Origin: Crocinitomix catalasitica ATCC 23190
GTDB taxonomy: Bacteria > Bacteroidota > Bacteroidia > Flavobacteriales_D > Crocinitomicaceae
DNA length: 64,000 bases
Assembly: GCF_000621625.1 (NCBI RefSeq)
Contig: NZ_JHXV01000026.1
Span: 1-64,000 of the forward strand
Direction: 5' to 3'
Shown here: piece after piece, positions 42,404-51,703 of the stretch
Layout of the letters: every line of letters begins with the position of its first letter
How positions within the stretch are numbered: the first letter of the stretch is position 1
Notes under the pieces: generated by a model
Told to the model about the DNA's origin: nothing
Seen by the model: the letters and a program-made list of their open reading frames with translations, nothing else
The model's database searches: none
Made by a program: the position numbers and the translations under genes

Positions 42404-42522
42404 AAAATTTCTTGTACTTAACAAGAGTAACGAATAAGCTTAGCAAAGATTCATTGTCGGTTAAATGGTGGATTTAGAAATTCGAATCAAAGCTAAGCCA
42501 CGTATTAACTAAATAAAAACGA
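42404..42522 (+). promoter_or_regulatory. Structured 5' leader of the DEAD-box helicase mRNA
   Basis: The leader contains a hairpin TCTTGT(acttaa)ACAAGA (42410-42427) and a longer-range pair GCTTAGC (42439-42445) with GCTAAGC (42492-42498) enclosing 46 bases. Long leaders are known on cold-induced helicase genes such as csdA/deaD, where they control translation or mRNA decay. The helices are seen; regulation is inferred. No start codon or ribosome site of the SD type is visible at the end. Confidence 0.4.
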
Positions 42523-44283
42523 ATGAAATTCAACGAATTAGGATTGAAAGACAACATTCTTTCAGCAATTAGCGAGATGGGTTATGAAGCACCTACTCCA
42601 ATTCAACAAAAAGCAATCCCTTACTTATTAGAGAATGATTCAGACCTTATCGGTCTTGCATCAACAGGGACTGGTAAAACTGCAGCATTTGGATTGCCAT
42701 TGATTAACAAGATCGATTCAAGCTCAAAAAACACACAAGGTTTAATAATTTGCCCAACTAGAGAGTTATGTATTCAAATCGCTAGAGATTTAGATGCTTA
42801 CTCAAGTAAATTAAGAGATGTTAAAGTAACTGCTGTTTACGGTGGAACTGACATTAGTAAGCAAATCAGACAAATTGAGAGAGGAACACAAATTATTGTG
42901 GCTACTCCTGGTCGTTTAGTCGATCTTATCAATAGAAAAAAAGTTAAGCTTTGGGAAGTTGAAACAGTAGTACTTGATGAGGCTGATGAAATGCTTAACA
43001 TGGGGTTCAAGGAAGATATTGATTCTATCCTCCAACAAACTCCAGATCATAAAAATGTATGGTTATTCTCTGCAACGATGTCAAAAGAAGTGGCACGTAT
43101 CGCAAAGAACTACATGACTGAGCCATTTGAAATCACTGTTGGTGGTAAGAATGAAACAAATAAGAATATCGAGCACCATTATTATGTGGTAAACGAAAGA
43201 GATAGATATACTGCTTTAAAAGGTATTATTGATTTCTCTCCAAATATTTATGGATTGATCTTTTGTCGTACACGTCGTGACACTGCTGCAGTGGCTGACA
43301 AATTAATGGCAAACGGATACAATGCAGAACCTTTACACGGTGATTTATCACAAGCACAACGTGATCGTGTAATGGATAAATTTAGATCTAAAACTTTACA
43401 AATACTAGTTGCGACAGACGTTGCTGCAAGAGGTATTGATGTAGATGATATTACACACGTAATTCATTATCAATTACCAGAAGATGTAGAAAACTATACC
43501 CATAGAAGTGGTAGAACAGCTAGAGCTGGTAAAAAAGGAACTTCAATTGCTTTAATTAATACTAGAGAAAGTAGAAAAATTAAAAGTATTGAAAGAATAA
43601 TCAATTCGGATTTCCAATTGAAAAAAGTTCCTTCTCCAGATGAAATTTGTATGATTCAATTACAAAATACTGTTGCATCTATTACGGATACGGAAATAGA
43701 TACGACTAGAATTGAAAAATATATGCCAGCTATTCTGGAACAATTCGAAGACGTTTCGAAAGAAGATGTCTTGAAAAAATTCCTTTCAGTTGAATTCAAC
43801 AAATTTTTAAGTTACTACGAGAACGTAAAAGATGTTAATGCTAAATCGTCTAAAGGCGGTAGAGAAGAAGGATTCAAATCAAGAAGAGGCGGAAAAAGTG
43901 ATAGTCGTGATGACGAAAATAGACAACGTTTCTTCGTTGCTTTAGGTCGTAAAGACGGATTCAATCACGGTGCATTATTGCGTTTATTACTTGATAATAC
44001 AGGAATGAACAAAGGAGCAATTGGTAAGATTGATATTTTAGAGAAATTCTCATTCTTTGATGCTGATAAATCAGAAACTGAAAAAATCTTAAGCAAGATG
44101 CAAACAGTTGACTTTGAAGGTCAAACGATGAATATCGAAAAAACTAAAGGCGGCGGCGATTCTGATAAAGGTGGTAGAAAAACTTCATCAAGAAGAAACA
44201 GCGGTGGAGACCGTTCAAGCAGAGATCGCGGTAATAGCGGTAATAGCGGAAACAGAAGCCGTAGAAGATCATACAATAACTAG
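42523..44283 (+). CDS. DEAD-box RNA helicase (DeaD/CsdA-type)
   Basis: Encodes 586 residues. ATP-dependent RNA unwinding helicase. Seen: Q motif (YEAPTPIQQKAIP), Walker A ASTGTGKT (46-53), PTRELC (78-83), TPGR (128-131), DEAD at 152-155, FSATM near 195, and the second-domain motifs ARGIDV and HRSGRTARAGK. After the core comes a DbpA/CsdA-like RNA-binding domain (about 465-540, FFVALGRKDGFNHGALLRLLLDNTGMNKGAIGKIDILEKFSFFD). The last 40 residues are Gly/Ser/Arg-rich, disordered and basic, likely for RNA binding. This layout matches the CsdA/DeaD group used in ribosome assembly and cold growth. It has a long structured leader; typA follows 15 bases after the stop, so both probably share a transcript. 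Confidence 0.93.
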   Translation: MKFNELGLKDNILSAISEMGYEAPTPIQQKAIPYLLENDSDLIGLASTGTGKTAAFGLPLINKIDSSSKNTQGLIICPTRELCIQIARDLDAYSSKLRDVKVTAVYGGTDISKQIRQIERGTQIIVATPGRLVDLINRKKVKLWEVETVVLDEADEMLNMGFKEDIDSILQQTPDHKNVWLFSATMSKEVARIAKNYMTEPFEITVGGKNETNKNIEHHYYVVNERDRYTALKGIIDFSPNIYGLIFCRTRRDTAAVADKLMANGYNAEPLHGDLSQAQRDRVMDKFRSKTLQILVATDVAARGIDVDDITHVIHYQLPEDVENYTHRSGRTARAGKKGTSIALINTRESRKIKSIERIINSDFQLKKVPSPDEICMIQLQNTVASITDTEIDTTRIEKYMPAILEQFEDVSKEDVLKKFLSVEFNKFLSYYENVKDVNAKSSKGGREEGFKSRRGGKSDSRDDENRQRFFVALGRKDGFNHGALLRLLLDNTGMNKGAIGKIDILEKFSFFDADKSETEKILSKMQTVDFEGQTMNIEKTKGGGDSDKGGRKTSSRRNSGGDRSSRDRGNSGNSGNRSRRRSYNN

Positions 44284-44298
44284 ATTCAATAGATACAA

Positions 44299-46092
44299 AT
44301 GGAAATAAGAAATATTGCAATTATTGCACACGTCGATCACGGAAAGACAACCTTGGTAGACAAAATGATCGAAGCTGGTAAAAACCCAATTAAAGGTAAT
44401 GCTGGTGGTGATTTAATTATGGATAGCAACGATCTTGAAAGAGAACGTGGAATTACCATTACTTCAAAAAACGTATCTGTTTTTTACAAAGACACAAAAA
44501 TTAATGTAATTGATACTCCTGGTCACTCCGATTTTGGAGGAGAGGTTGAGCGTGTATTAAACATGGCTGACGGTGTTTGTTTATTGGTTGATGCTTTTGA
44601 AGGACCAATGCCTCAAACGCGTTTCGTTTTGCAAAAAGCTTTAGAACTAGGATTGAAACCTTTATTGGTTATCAATAAAGTAGATAAAGACAATTGTACT
44701 CCTGATGAAGTACATGAAAAAGTATTCGAATTAATGTTCGAATTGGATGCAACTGAAGATCAATTAGATTTCCAAACTGTTTATGGTTCTGCCAAAAATG
44801 GTTGGATGAGTAGAGATTGGAAAAAACCAACTGATAGCATCAATACTATTTTAGATGTTATTTTGGAATATTATCCACCAGTTGTAATTCCTGAAGGAAA
44901 TACACAAATGTTAATTACTTCTTTAGATTATTCTTCTTTCATCGGACGAATAGCTATTGGTAGATTAAATAGAGGAACTTTAGCTCCTAATCAAAATATC
45001 ATGCTTGCAAAAAGAGATGGTACTTTGCAAAAACACAAAATTAGCGAAGTATTTGTCTTTGATGGCATTGAAAAACGTAAGGTTGAATCAGTTCAAGCTG
45101 GTGATATCTGTGCTGTAACAGGAATTGAAGGATTCGAAATTGGTGATTCAATTTGTGACTTTGAAAACCCTGAGCCTTTAAAATCAATTGCGATTGACGA
45201 ACCGACAATGAGTATGTTATTTACCATTAACGATTCTCCATTCTTTGGTAAAGAAGGTAAATTCGTGACATCTCGTCATATTCATGACAGATTGCAAAAA
45301 GAACTAGAAAAAAACTTGGCACTAAAAGTTGGACAAACTTCAACAGCTGATAAATGGATGGTTTTTGGTAGAGGTGTAATGCACTTGTCTGTTTTATTAG
45401 AGACAATGCGAAGAGAAGGATATGAAGTTCAAGTAGGACAACCACAAGTTATCTTCAAAGAAATTGACGGTAAAAAATGTGAGCCTATTGAGGATTTAAC
45501 AATCGATTTACCTGAATCTTTTTCTGGAACTGCAATTGATGTCGTTACAAAAAGAAAAGGTGAAATGGTAAGTATGGAGCCTAAAGGTGAACGTATGATT
45601 TGTAAATTCAAAATTCCTTCTAGAGGTATTATTGGATTGAGAAGTTACATGTTAACATCTACAGGTGGTGAAGCTGTTGTTACACATAGATATATTGGAT
45701 ATGAACCGTTTAAAGGTGAAATTCCAGGTAGAATCAATGGCTCTTTAATTTCAATGGAAAACGGTAACAGTATCCCGTTCTCTTTAAATAACCTACAAGA
45801 TAGAGGTCGTTTCTTTATTGAGCCGAATGTACCTATCTATGAAGGTCAAGTAATTGGAGAAAACAGTAAAGCAAATGATTTAGTTGTGAATGTTACTAAA
45901 ACAAAACAACTTACAAACATGAGAAAGTCTGGTACGGATGCTAAAGTTAGAATTGTACCACCAAAATTGTTTTCTTTGGAAGAAGCTTTAGAATATATTC
46001 AAGAAGATGAATATGTTGAGTTGACGCCTGAAAGCATCAGACTTAGAAAAATTTATCTGAAAGAAAACGAAAGAAAAAGAGCTGGAAAATAA
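44299..46092 (+). CDS. typA: Translational GTPase TypA/BipA
   Basis: Encodes 597 residues, the family's normal length. Ribosome-binding GTPase that aids 50S assembly, especially in the cold. Seen: G1 AHVDHGKTTLVDKM near 10-23, the switch I block ERERGITITSKN, G3 DTPGHSDFGGEVERV, G4 NKVD near 128-131, domain II, domain III and the TypA-specific C-terminal region (about 485-590, VVTHRYIGYEPFKGEIPGRINGSLISMENG), which separates it from EF-G and LepA. Its position just after a CsdA-type helicase fits a shared role in ribosome biogenesis under cold. Expression with the helicase is inferred from the 15-base gap. Confidence 0.96.
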   Translation: MEIRNIAIIAHVDHGKTTLVDKMIEAGKNPIKGNAGGDLIMDSNDLERERGITITSKNVSVFYKDTKINVIDTPGHSDFGGEVERVLNMADGVCLLVDAFEGPMPQTRFVLQKALELGLKPLLVINKVDKDNCTPDEVHEKVFELMFELDATEDQLDFQTVYGSAKNGWMSRDWKKPTDSINTILDVILEYYPPVVIPEGNTQMLITSLDYSSFIGRIAIGRLNRGTLAPNQNIMLAKRDGTLQKHKISEVFVFDGIEKRKVESVQAGDICAVTGIEGFEIGDSICDFENPEPLKSIAIDEPTMSMLFTINDSPFFGKEGKFVTSRHIHDRLQKELEKNLALKVGQTSTADKWMVFGRGVMHLSVLLETMRREGYEVQVGQPQVIFKEIDGKKCEPIEDLTIDLPESFSGTAIDVVTKRKGEMVSMEPKGERMICKFKIPSRGIIGLRSYMLTSTGGEAVVTHRYIGYEPFKGEIPGRINGSLISMENGNSIPFSLNNLQDRGRFFIEPNVPIYEGQVIGENSKANDLVVNVTKTKQLTNMRKSGTDAKVRIVPPKLFSLEEALEYIQEDEYVELTPESIRLRKIYLKENERKRAGK

Positions 46093-46136
46093 TATATTGT
46101 TCAAAAGCTTGTTAATAACATTCAGTTTGGCACGAA

Positions 46137-46164
46137 ATTTTACGTTAGGATAATTATATTTTTG
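46137..46164 (+). promoter_or_regulatory. Promoter of the TPR / sulfolactate synthase / DUF368 operon
   Basis: TTG (46137-46139), 17-base spacer, TATTTTTG (46157-46164): full consensus match, 22 bases before the ATG at 46187. Confidence 0.75.
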
Positions 46165-46186
46165 TTTAAGACGTAAAACAGATATT

Positions 46187-47605
46187 ATGTTTGAAGAAGA
46201 GGATGACAATGGATTTTTTGACGATAGTTTTGACAAAGAGTTGAAACGATACGAAGAAATGATCAATGCGAAAAATGTTTATTACTTTGATCCTGAGATA
46301 TTGGAGCAAATAATTGAGCATTTTATAATAAAGAATCAATTAAAGAAAGGGCTGAAGGCTATTGCTATTGCAAAAGACCTTCACCCTTCTTATATCATTT
46401 ACGATTTACGTAAAGCACAGATCTATTCAACCAACGGACAACTTAAAGAAAGTTTACAAATTCTAATGTCCCTTGAGAAAATAGATCCTTTTAATGCTGA
46501 AATATTCATTACCAAGGCAAGCGTTTTTAGTCAATTACGCGATCATGTCAAAGCTATTAAATATTACGAGAAAGCCATTGAGGTGTCTAATGATGACGAA
46601 TTTCTAGACGAATTAGAAGATATTCGTTTTGATTTAGCAATGGAATACGAAAATATGCACAACTATCAAAGTGCAATTAAAGTATTGTCTGAAATTCTAG
46701 AGAATAATCCTCAAAATGAAGCAGCCATATACGAGATTGCATACTGTTACGAACGTATCGGTAATTTTGACAAGTGTATAACTTTCTACAATAAGTACAT
46801 TGATAATAACCCTTACTCTTTCACAGCTTGGTATAATTTAGGAAATATCTATTTCTTGAAAAACAATATCGAGAAAGCTTTATGGGCTTATGACTACGCC
46901 ATTGTAATTAATGAAGAATTTGCATCAGCTCATTTTAATATGGGTAATACTTATATGCAAATTCAAGAGTTTGACAAAGCTTTAGAAGCATATCAGAAAT
47001 GCGTCGAAATTGACGGTGATGATGCCTTAACAATAAGTTATTTGGCTGAAGCTTACGAACGATTAGAACGTTACGACGAAGCTTTAAAATATTACGAAAA
47101 GAGTAAAGATCTCAATCCAAGCTTAGCTGAACCTTGGTTAGGAATTGGAATTATTCACGATTTAAAGGACGATACGCATCAAGCGATTAGCTACCTGCAA
47201 CAAGCAGTTACACTTCAGCCCGAAAACGCCAATTTTAGAGTGGTTCTAGGAGAAGCACTATTCAAACTAGAACGGTTAACCGAAGCTGAAACACAATTAG
47301 AGCGGGCCTTACAATTAGACCCTACTTATAGTGAAGCAATTGTACTTCTAGGACAAATAAAAGCTGAATTTAGCCTGAGTGAAGCTCTCGACTTTATTCT
47401 TAATTTTGAAAACATTAAGAGCCTTGATAGCAGCGTACGACTGTTCTTATCTTCCATTCTATGGAAAACAGGAAAGAAAATGGAAAGCCTATTACTCTTT
47501 AAAAAAGAGTTTTTAATTGATCCAAACTCAGCAAAAACATTACTTTTATACCTGCCAGAAGCAGAAAATATTGCTGATTTCGCGCAGATAATTGAAAACC
47601 AATGA
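46187..47605 (+). CDS. TPR-repeat protein
   Basis: Encodes 472 residues, almost entirely tetratricopeptide repeats (about ten, from residue 50 to 400): AEIFITKASVFSQLRDHVKAIKYYEKAIEV, WYNLGNIYFLKNNIEKALWAYDYAI, HFNMGNTYMQIQEFDKALEAYQKCV and others keep the W/L-G-Y-A-P-type spacing. No signal peptide, so it is cytoplasmic. The first 20 residues are very acidic (FEEEDDNGFFDDSF). Such proteins serve as scaffolds, here perhaps for the two proteins encoded next. The stop overlaps the next start (ATGA, four bases), so translation is coupled. Function unknown. Confidence 0.88.
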   Translation: MFEEEDDNGFFDDSFDKELKRYEEMINAKNVYYFDPEILEQIIEHFIIKNQLKKGLKAIAIAKDLHPSYIIYDLRKAQIYSTNGQLKESLQILMSLEKIDPFNAEIFITKASVFSQLRDHVKAIKYYEKAIEVSNDDEFLDELEDIRFDLAMEYENMHNYQSAIKVLSEILENNPQNEAAIYEIAYCYERIGNFDKCITFYNKYIDNNPYSFTAWYNLGNIYFLKNNIEKALWAYDYAIVINEEFASAHFNMGNTYMQIQEFDKALEAYQKCVEIDGDDALTISYLAEAYERLERYDEALKYYEKSKDLNPSLAEPWLGIGIIHDLKDDTHQAISYLQQAVTLQPENANFRVVLGEALFKLERLTEAETQLERALQLDPTYSEAIVLLGQIKAEFSLSEALDFILNFENIKSLDSSVRLFLSSILWKTGKKMESLLLFKKEFLIDPNSAKTLLLYLPEAENIADFAQIIENQ

Positions 47606-48420
47606 GTAAAAATTTTAATTTAACATATGTCCCTAAAAGAGGGACCAAACCTCGAGAGTCTGGCCTAACCATGATGATGGATAAAGGGCTTAGTTTACGA
47701 GAAGTTGAAAACTTTATTGAAGCGAACGGTGAGTTTACTGACATCGCTAAATTTGGTTTTGGAACGGCTTATGTAACAAATAACCTTGAGGAAAAGATAA
47801 AACTGTACAAAAGTGCTGGCATTCGTCCGTATTTTGGAGGTACACTTTTCGAATTATTTATAGCGCGTAAAAAATTCAACGATTTTAGACGGTTATTAGA
47901 TAAATACGACCTAGATCTTTGTGAGGTTTCTGATGGATCAATAATCATTGATCACGATGAAAAACTAAAATATATTTCAAAACTTGCCAAGGACAGAACC
48001 GTAATGTCTGAAGTTGGATCGAAAGATGCAGGAATTATCATTAGTCCAAATAAATGGATTAAGATGATGAGTACTGAGCTTGAAGCAGGGTCATGGAAAG
48101 TAATTGCTGAAGGTCGTGAAAGTGGTAATGTTGGCGTATTTAGACCAAACGGAACTGCTCATACTTATTTGATCAATAAAATCATTTCAAAAATAGATCC
48201 TAATAGTATTCTTTGGGAAGCGCCTATAAAAAAACAACAAGTTTGGTTTATTCGCCTTTTCGGAGCCAATGTAAACCTCGGAAACATTGCACCTAACGAA
48301 GTAATTCCTTTGGAATGTTTAAGATTAGGACTAAGAGGTGATACTTTCTTCGACTTCTTACCTGAAGAAATTGGTAAATCCCTAAAACAACAAGCATCTG
48401 ACGATGACGAAGAAGAATAG
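47602..48420 (+). CDS. Phosphosulfolactate synthase family protein (ComA-like)
   Basis: Encodes 272 residues. ComA enzymes add sulfite to phosphoenolpyruvate to form phosphosulfolactate. Seen: PRESGLTMMMDKGLSLREVENFIEANGEFTDIAKFGFGTAYV (about 18-58), FGGTLFELFIARKKFNDF, CEVSDGSIIIDHDEKL, SEVGSKDAG, and IAEGRESGNVGVFRPNG with the conserved EGRES; WEAPIKKQQVWFIRLFGANVNLGNI also fits. Archaea use it for coenzyme M; in Bacteroidota relatives are linked by some authors to sulfonolipids or sulfolactate, and the role is not settled here. ComB and ComC are absent from the window. It overlaps the TPR gene by four bases and the DUF368 gene by 17. Confidence 0.85.
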   Translation: MSKNFNLTYVPKRGTKPRESGLTMMMDKGLSLREVENFIEANGEFTDIAKFGFGTAYVTNNLEEKIKLYKSAGIRPYFGGTLFELFIARKKFNDFRRLLDKYDLDLCEVSDGSIIIDHDEKLKYISKLAKDRTVMSEVGSKDAGIIISPNKWIKMMSTELEAGSWKVIAEGRESGNVGVFRPNGTAHTYLINKIISKIDPNSILWEAPIKKQQVWFIRLFGANVNLGNIAPNEVIPLECLRLGLRGDTFFDFLPEEIGKSLKQQASDDDEEE

Positions 48421-49405
48421 TCTTTTTGGAGTTGGTCTTCGTGGAATTGCGATGGGTGCTGCTGATGTTGTACCCGGAGTTTCAGGAGGAACGATTGCTT
48501 TTATTACAGGTATTTACGAAGAATTACTAGAAACAATTAGTAATTTGAATTTCGGCTTAATTCGAACTTGGCGTAAAGACGGATTTAAAGCCATGTGGAA
48601 AATTGGAAATTTTAATTTCCTTTTCTCCCTCTTTGCTGGTATTCTTATCAGTATAGCTTCGCTTGCTATTTTTATTGAATTCCTTTTAGAAACCTATCCT
48701 ATACAACTTTGGTCATTCTTTTTTGGTTTAATACTCGCTTCTGTTTGGCTGGTTGGAAAAACTGTGGAAAAATGGAATCCAAAAACCATCTTAGGTCTAA
48801 TAGGTGGAACTTTAGTCGCTTATTTAATTACTGGAATTACTCCTTCTGCAGAAAGTACTAATCTGCTTTATATATTTATTTCAGGTTCTATCGCTATTTG
48901 TGCAATGATCCTACCCGGTATTTCTGGGAGTTTTATCTTACTCCTTTTAGGAGCGTATACTACTGTACTTGGTGCAGTAAGTGGAGCAATATCTGCTCTT
49001 AAAGAATCTGCTTGGCCGCTAGTTGTCGACAATGGTATTATAATTGCCGTTTTTGCTTTAGGCTGTTTAATTGGACTTATAACCTTTGCTAAAGGACTAA
49101 ATTGGCTTTTCAAAAAAGCATTAAACCTCACCATTGCAATTTTGACAGGATTTCTTATTGGTTCTTTAAATAAAATTTGGCCTTGGAAAGAAACAATTAC
49201 TTCTTTTATTAAACACCCCGGTGAAGCCAACGAAGAGATTGTTCCTTTAGTTCAACAGAATATTTCGCCAGCACATTTCGCCACGCTTAATAATACAGAA
49301 TCTCTATTAATTTATGCAATTCTATTTGCAATTGTTGGTTTTGCTTTAATTATTACCATTGAGTGGTTTGGCAAAAAGAAAATGCCAAAAAACGAAACGA
49401 TTTAA
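48404..49405 (+). CDS. DUF368 membrane protein (PopT-like undecaprenyl-phosphate translocase family)
   Basis: Encodes 333 residues with eight or so membrane helices. The N-terminal signature GLRGIAMGAADVVPGVSGGTIAFITGIYEELL (about 11-43) and the internal repeat ICAMILPGISGSFILLLLGAY (about 167-187) are the DUF368 hallmarks; the two halves come from an internal duplication. Family members were shown to return undecaprenyl phosphate across the inner membrane for reuse in wall and envelope polymer synthesis. The start lies inside the last 17 bases of the ComA-like gene, a firm sign of one operon, but the chemical link between the two is unclear. Confidence 0.9.
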   Translation: MTKKNSLFGVGLRGIAMGAADVVPGVSGGTIAFITGIYEELLETISNLNFGLIRTWRKDGFKAMWKIGNFNFLFSLFAGILISIASLAIFIEFLLETYPIQLWSFFFGLILASVWLVGKTVEKWNPKTILGLIGGTLVAYLITGITPSAESTNLLYIFISGSIAICAMILPGISGSFILLLLGAYTTVLGAVSGAISALKESAWPLVVDNGIIIAVFALGCLIGLITFAKGLNWLFKKALNLTIAILTGFLIGSLNKIWPWKETITSFIKHPGEANEEIVPLVQQNISPAHFATLNNTESLLIYAILFAIVGFALIITIEWFGKKKMPKNETI

Positions 49406-49465
49406 TACTAAAAAACAATTTGCGCTTTTCGCAATAAGTAAATTTTCTTTGCGGTTTTCAATTTA

Positions 49466-49493
49466 TTGAAGGGGTACCCATTATGTACTTTTG
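49466..49493 (+). promoter_or_regulatory. Promoter of the 49511 small-protein gene
   Basis: TTG (49466-49468), 17-base spacer, TACTTTTG (49486-49493): full consensus match, 17 bases before the ATG at 49511. Likely also serves the M14 peptidase gene, 30 bases after the small gene. Confidence 0.75.
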
Positions 49494-49510
49494 TTTAAAA
49501 CTTAAACATT

Positions 49511-49912
49511 ATGTACTTGATTTACTTATTAATACCGTTTCAATTTATAATGACCAATAAAAATGATTTCAGTTTACACGGATCCTGGGAACTCAAATCA
49601 ATTGAAATGTACAAGAATAACTCCCTTAGCGGTGCGAATGAAATCCATAGTCAAATTACTTATAATTTTATCCCAAATTCTTTGGATACCGAAATTTCTA
49701 CAGGTAGTTTGCAAATAACAGAAGACGGCCAGACTACATCAAATGAATTTGTCTTTGAATCAGCAAATGAAAAATTATCGATCAATGCAACGGAGTCGTA
49801 TACTATCGAAATGAATTCAGTAAACGAATTCATGATGGTTAACAATTTTGATGATTATAAAATGGTTTATAAATTTATTCGCATCAAAAATGAGCTATCT
49901 GAAATAGATTAA
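49511..49912 (+). CDS. Small lipocalin-like protein of unknown function
   Basis: Encodes 133 residues. The first 14 residues are hydrophobic (YLIYLLIPFQFIM) and may be a weak signal peptide or anchor. Then comes HGSWELKSIEMYK, like the opening of lipocalin-like/'DUF4488-type' Bacteroidota domains (GxWxL), followed by alternating strands (QITYNFIP, STGSLQITEDGQ, NEFVFESANEKLSI, SYTIEM, KMVYKFIRIK) that fit a small beta barrel. No binding residues can be named. It has its own promoter and lies 30 bases before the M14 peptidase gene. Confidence 0.7.
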   Translation: MYLIYLLIPFQFIMTNKNDFSLHGSWELKSIEMYKNNSLSGANEIHSQITYNFIPNSLDTEISTGSLQITEDGQTTSNEFVFESANEKLSINATESYTIEMNSVNEFMMVNNFDDYKMVYKFIRIKNELSEID

Positions 49913-49942
49913 GCTTACTTTTAGGGGATAAGAAAAACAAAC

Positions 49943-51703
49943 ATGAAGTACCTTTTATCCTTATTTATTTTCATTGCTTTTAATGGAATAACTCAAACTC
50001 ACACCAACTATAAAGAAAACAAGACTTATACATACGAGGAGACGGCCAGCATATATACAAACTTTGCCAATCAAAGTCCTGAATACTGTAAATTGATTAA
50101 TGCAGGTCCTTCAGACTATGGAAAGGATATTCAACTTTTCTTATTAAATCGAGCAGGTAATTTTACTCCTAAATACATCACCAATCAAAATGTAATTTTA
50201 ATAAACAATGCCATCCACCCTGGTGAACCATGTGGTGTAGATGCTTGTATAAAACTAATTGAGGAATTATTGGCGCACCCTAAATCCATCCCATCTAATT
50301 TAACCTTAGCAATCATTCCAATGTACAATGTAGGTGGTGCACACAATAGAGGTTGCTGCAGTCGTGCCAATCAAAATGGACCAAACGAATATGGCTTTAG
50401 AGGGAATGCACAAAATTTAGATTTAAACAGAGACTTTATTAAAGCTGATAGCAAAAACACGAAAACTTTTTATCGAATTTTTCATTCTTTGGCGCCTGCC
50501 GTTTTTATAGACACACATACTTCAAACGGAGCAGATTATCAATATATAATGACTTTAATCACAAGTCAAAAAGATAAAATGAATCCGCATATTTCTGACC
50601 TCACAATGAATAGTCTAAATCCATACTTATATAAAAAAATGGAATTGGCAGGTTACCCAATGACACCATACGTAAACACAATAAAAAGTATTCCTGATGA
50701 AGGATTAGTTGGATTTTTAGAAACTCCGAGATACTCTACTGGATATACCAATCTATTTAACACCATAAGTTATGTTACTGAAGCGCATATGTTAAAACCA
50801 TACCATAAGCGCGTCGAGTCTACCTATCAATTCATTAAAATAATGCTTGATTATATGTCGAACAATGAGAAGCTCTTGAAAGACACTAAAATTAAAGCCA
50901 ATAACAGCATTAAAAATCAAAAAGTCTTTCCTTTAAATTGGACATTAGATCAAACAAAATCAGACTCTATACTATTCGCCGGATACAAAGCAATCTACAA
51001 AAAAAGTGAAGTCACACATCTCGATCGTTTATTTTATGATCAAAATCAACCCTTTAAAAAATATATACGGTTCTGTAATGAATACAATAGTTCTCATCAA
51101 ATAGAAAAGTCAAATTATTATATCATTCCTCAAGCCTATTCAAAAATAGTGCAGCTTTTACAGGCAAATAATGTCAATGTTTATCAGCTAACAGAAGACG
51201 TTTTACTCAATGTCAGTGTAGCCTATATAAAGACTTTCGAAACCGTATCATTCCCATACGAAGGACATTATTTACATTACAACCAAACTGTTAGAAACAG
51301 CTCTAAATCAAAGACCTATATAAAAGGTGACTATGTCATTCCCCTTACTGATAACAAATCTCGATTCATCATTGAGACATTAGAACCCCAGGCGGTCGAC
51401 AGTTATTTTTCTTGGAATTATTTCGATGGTGTTTTACAAAGAAAAGAAGGGTTTTCAGCTTATGTTTTTGAAGACGAAGCGGAGACCATGTTAATTGAAA
51501 ATCCAGCCCTTTTGGATTCGTTAAATGAAAAACGTAAAAATGATGAGGCATTTGCACAAAATAGTCATGCGCAATTGTACTATTTATATACCCAATCCGA
51601 ACATTTCGAACCGACTATCAATCAATATCCGATTACAAGAACGAATGATTTAATCAATCCTCAAAACCTGATTCAACTGCCCCCTCTTTCTTCTGTGTAC
51701 TAA
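49943..51703 (+). CDS. Secreted M14-family zinc carboxypeptidase
   Basis: Encodes 586 residues with a signal peptide (YLLSLFIFIAFNGITQT, about 1-19). The catalytic domain has the M14 zinc motif HPGE (in NAIHPGEPCGVDAC, near 90-93), a substrate-binding segment NLDLNRDF near 155-162 (the N-R pair), and the third zinc ligand in IDTHTSNGADYQY near 188. A late EGLVGFLET-type segment and SYVTEAHML fit the general-base region. It releases C-terminal residues from peptides outside the cytoplasm. No T9SS tail; the C-terminal 250 residues are an unassigned domain. The last 50 bases overlap, on opposite strands, the end of the RND exporter gene. Confidence 0.87.
   Translation: MKYLLSLFIFIAFNGITQTHTNYKENKTYTYEETASIYTNFANQSPEYCKLINAGPSDYGKDIQLFLLNRAGNFTPKYITNQNVILINNAIHPGEPCGVDACIKLIEELLAHPKSIPSNLTLAIIPMYNVGGAHNRGCCSRANQNGPNEYGFRGNAQNLDLNRDFIKADSKNTKTFYRIFHSLAPAVFIDTHTSNGADYQYIMTLITSQKDKMNPHISDLTMNSLNPYLYKKMELAGYPMTPYVNTIKSIPDEGLVGFLETPRYSTGYTNLFNTISYVTEAHMLKPYHKRVESTYQFIKIMLDYMSNNEKLLKDTKIKANNSIKNQKVFPLNWTLDQTKSDSILFAGYKAIYKKSEVTHLDRLFYDQNQPFKKYIRFCNEYNSSHQIEKSNYYIIPQAYSKIVQLLQANNVNVYQLTEDVLLNVSVAYIKTFETVSFPYEGHYLHYNQTVRNSSKSKTYIKGDYVIPLTDNKSRFIIETLEPQAVDSYFSWNYFDGVLQRKEGFSAYVFEDEAETMLIENPALLDSLNEKRKNDEAFAQNSHAQLYYLYTQSEHFEPTINQYPITRTNDLINPQNLIQLPPLSSVY

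Noticed and set aside
48868-49230. A 120-codon minus-strand open frame
   Set aside because: Antisense to the DUF368 gene, whose frame is clearly real; no promoter and no sensible protein features.
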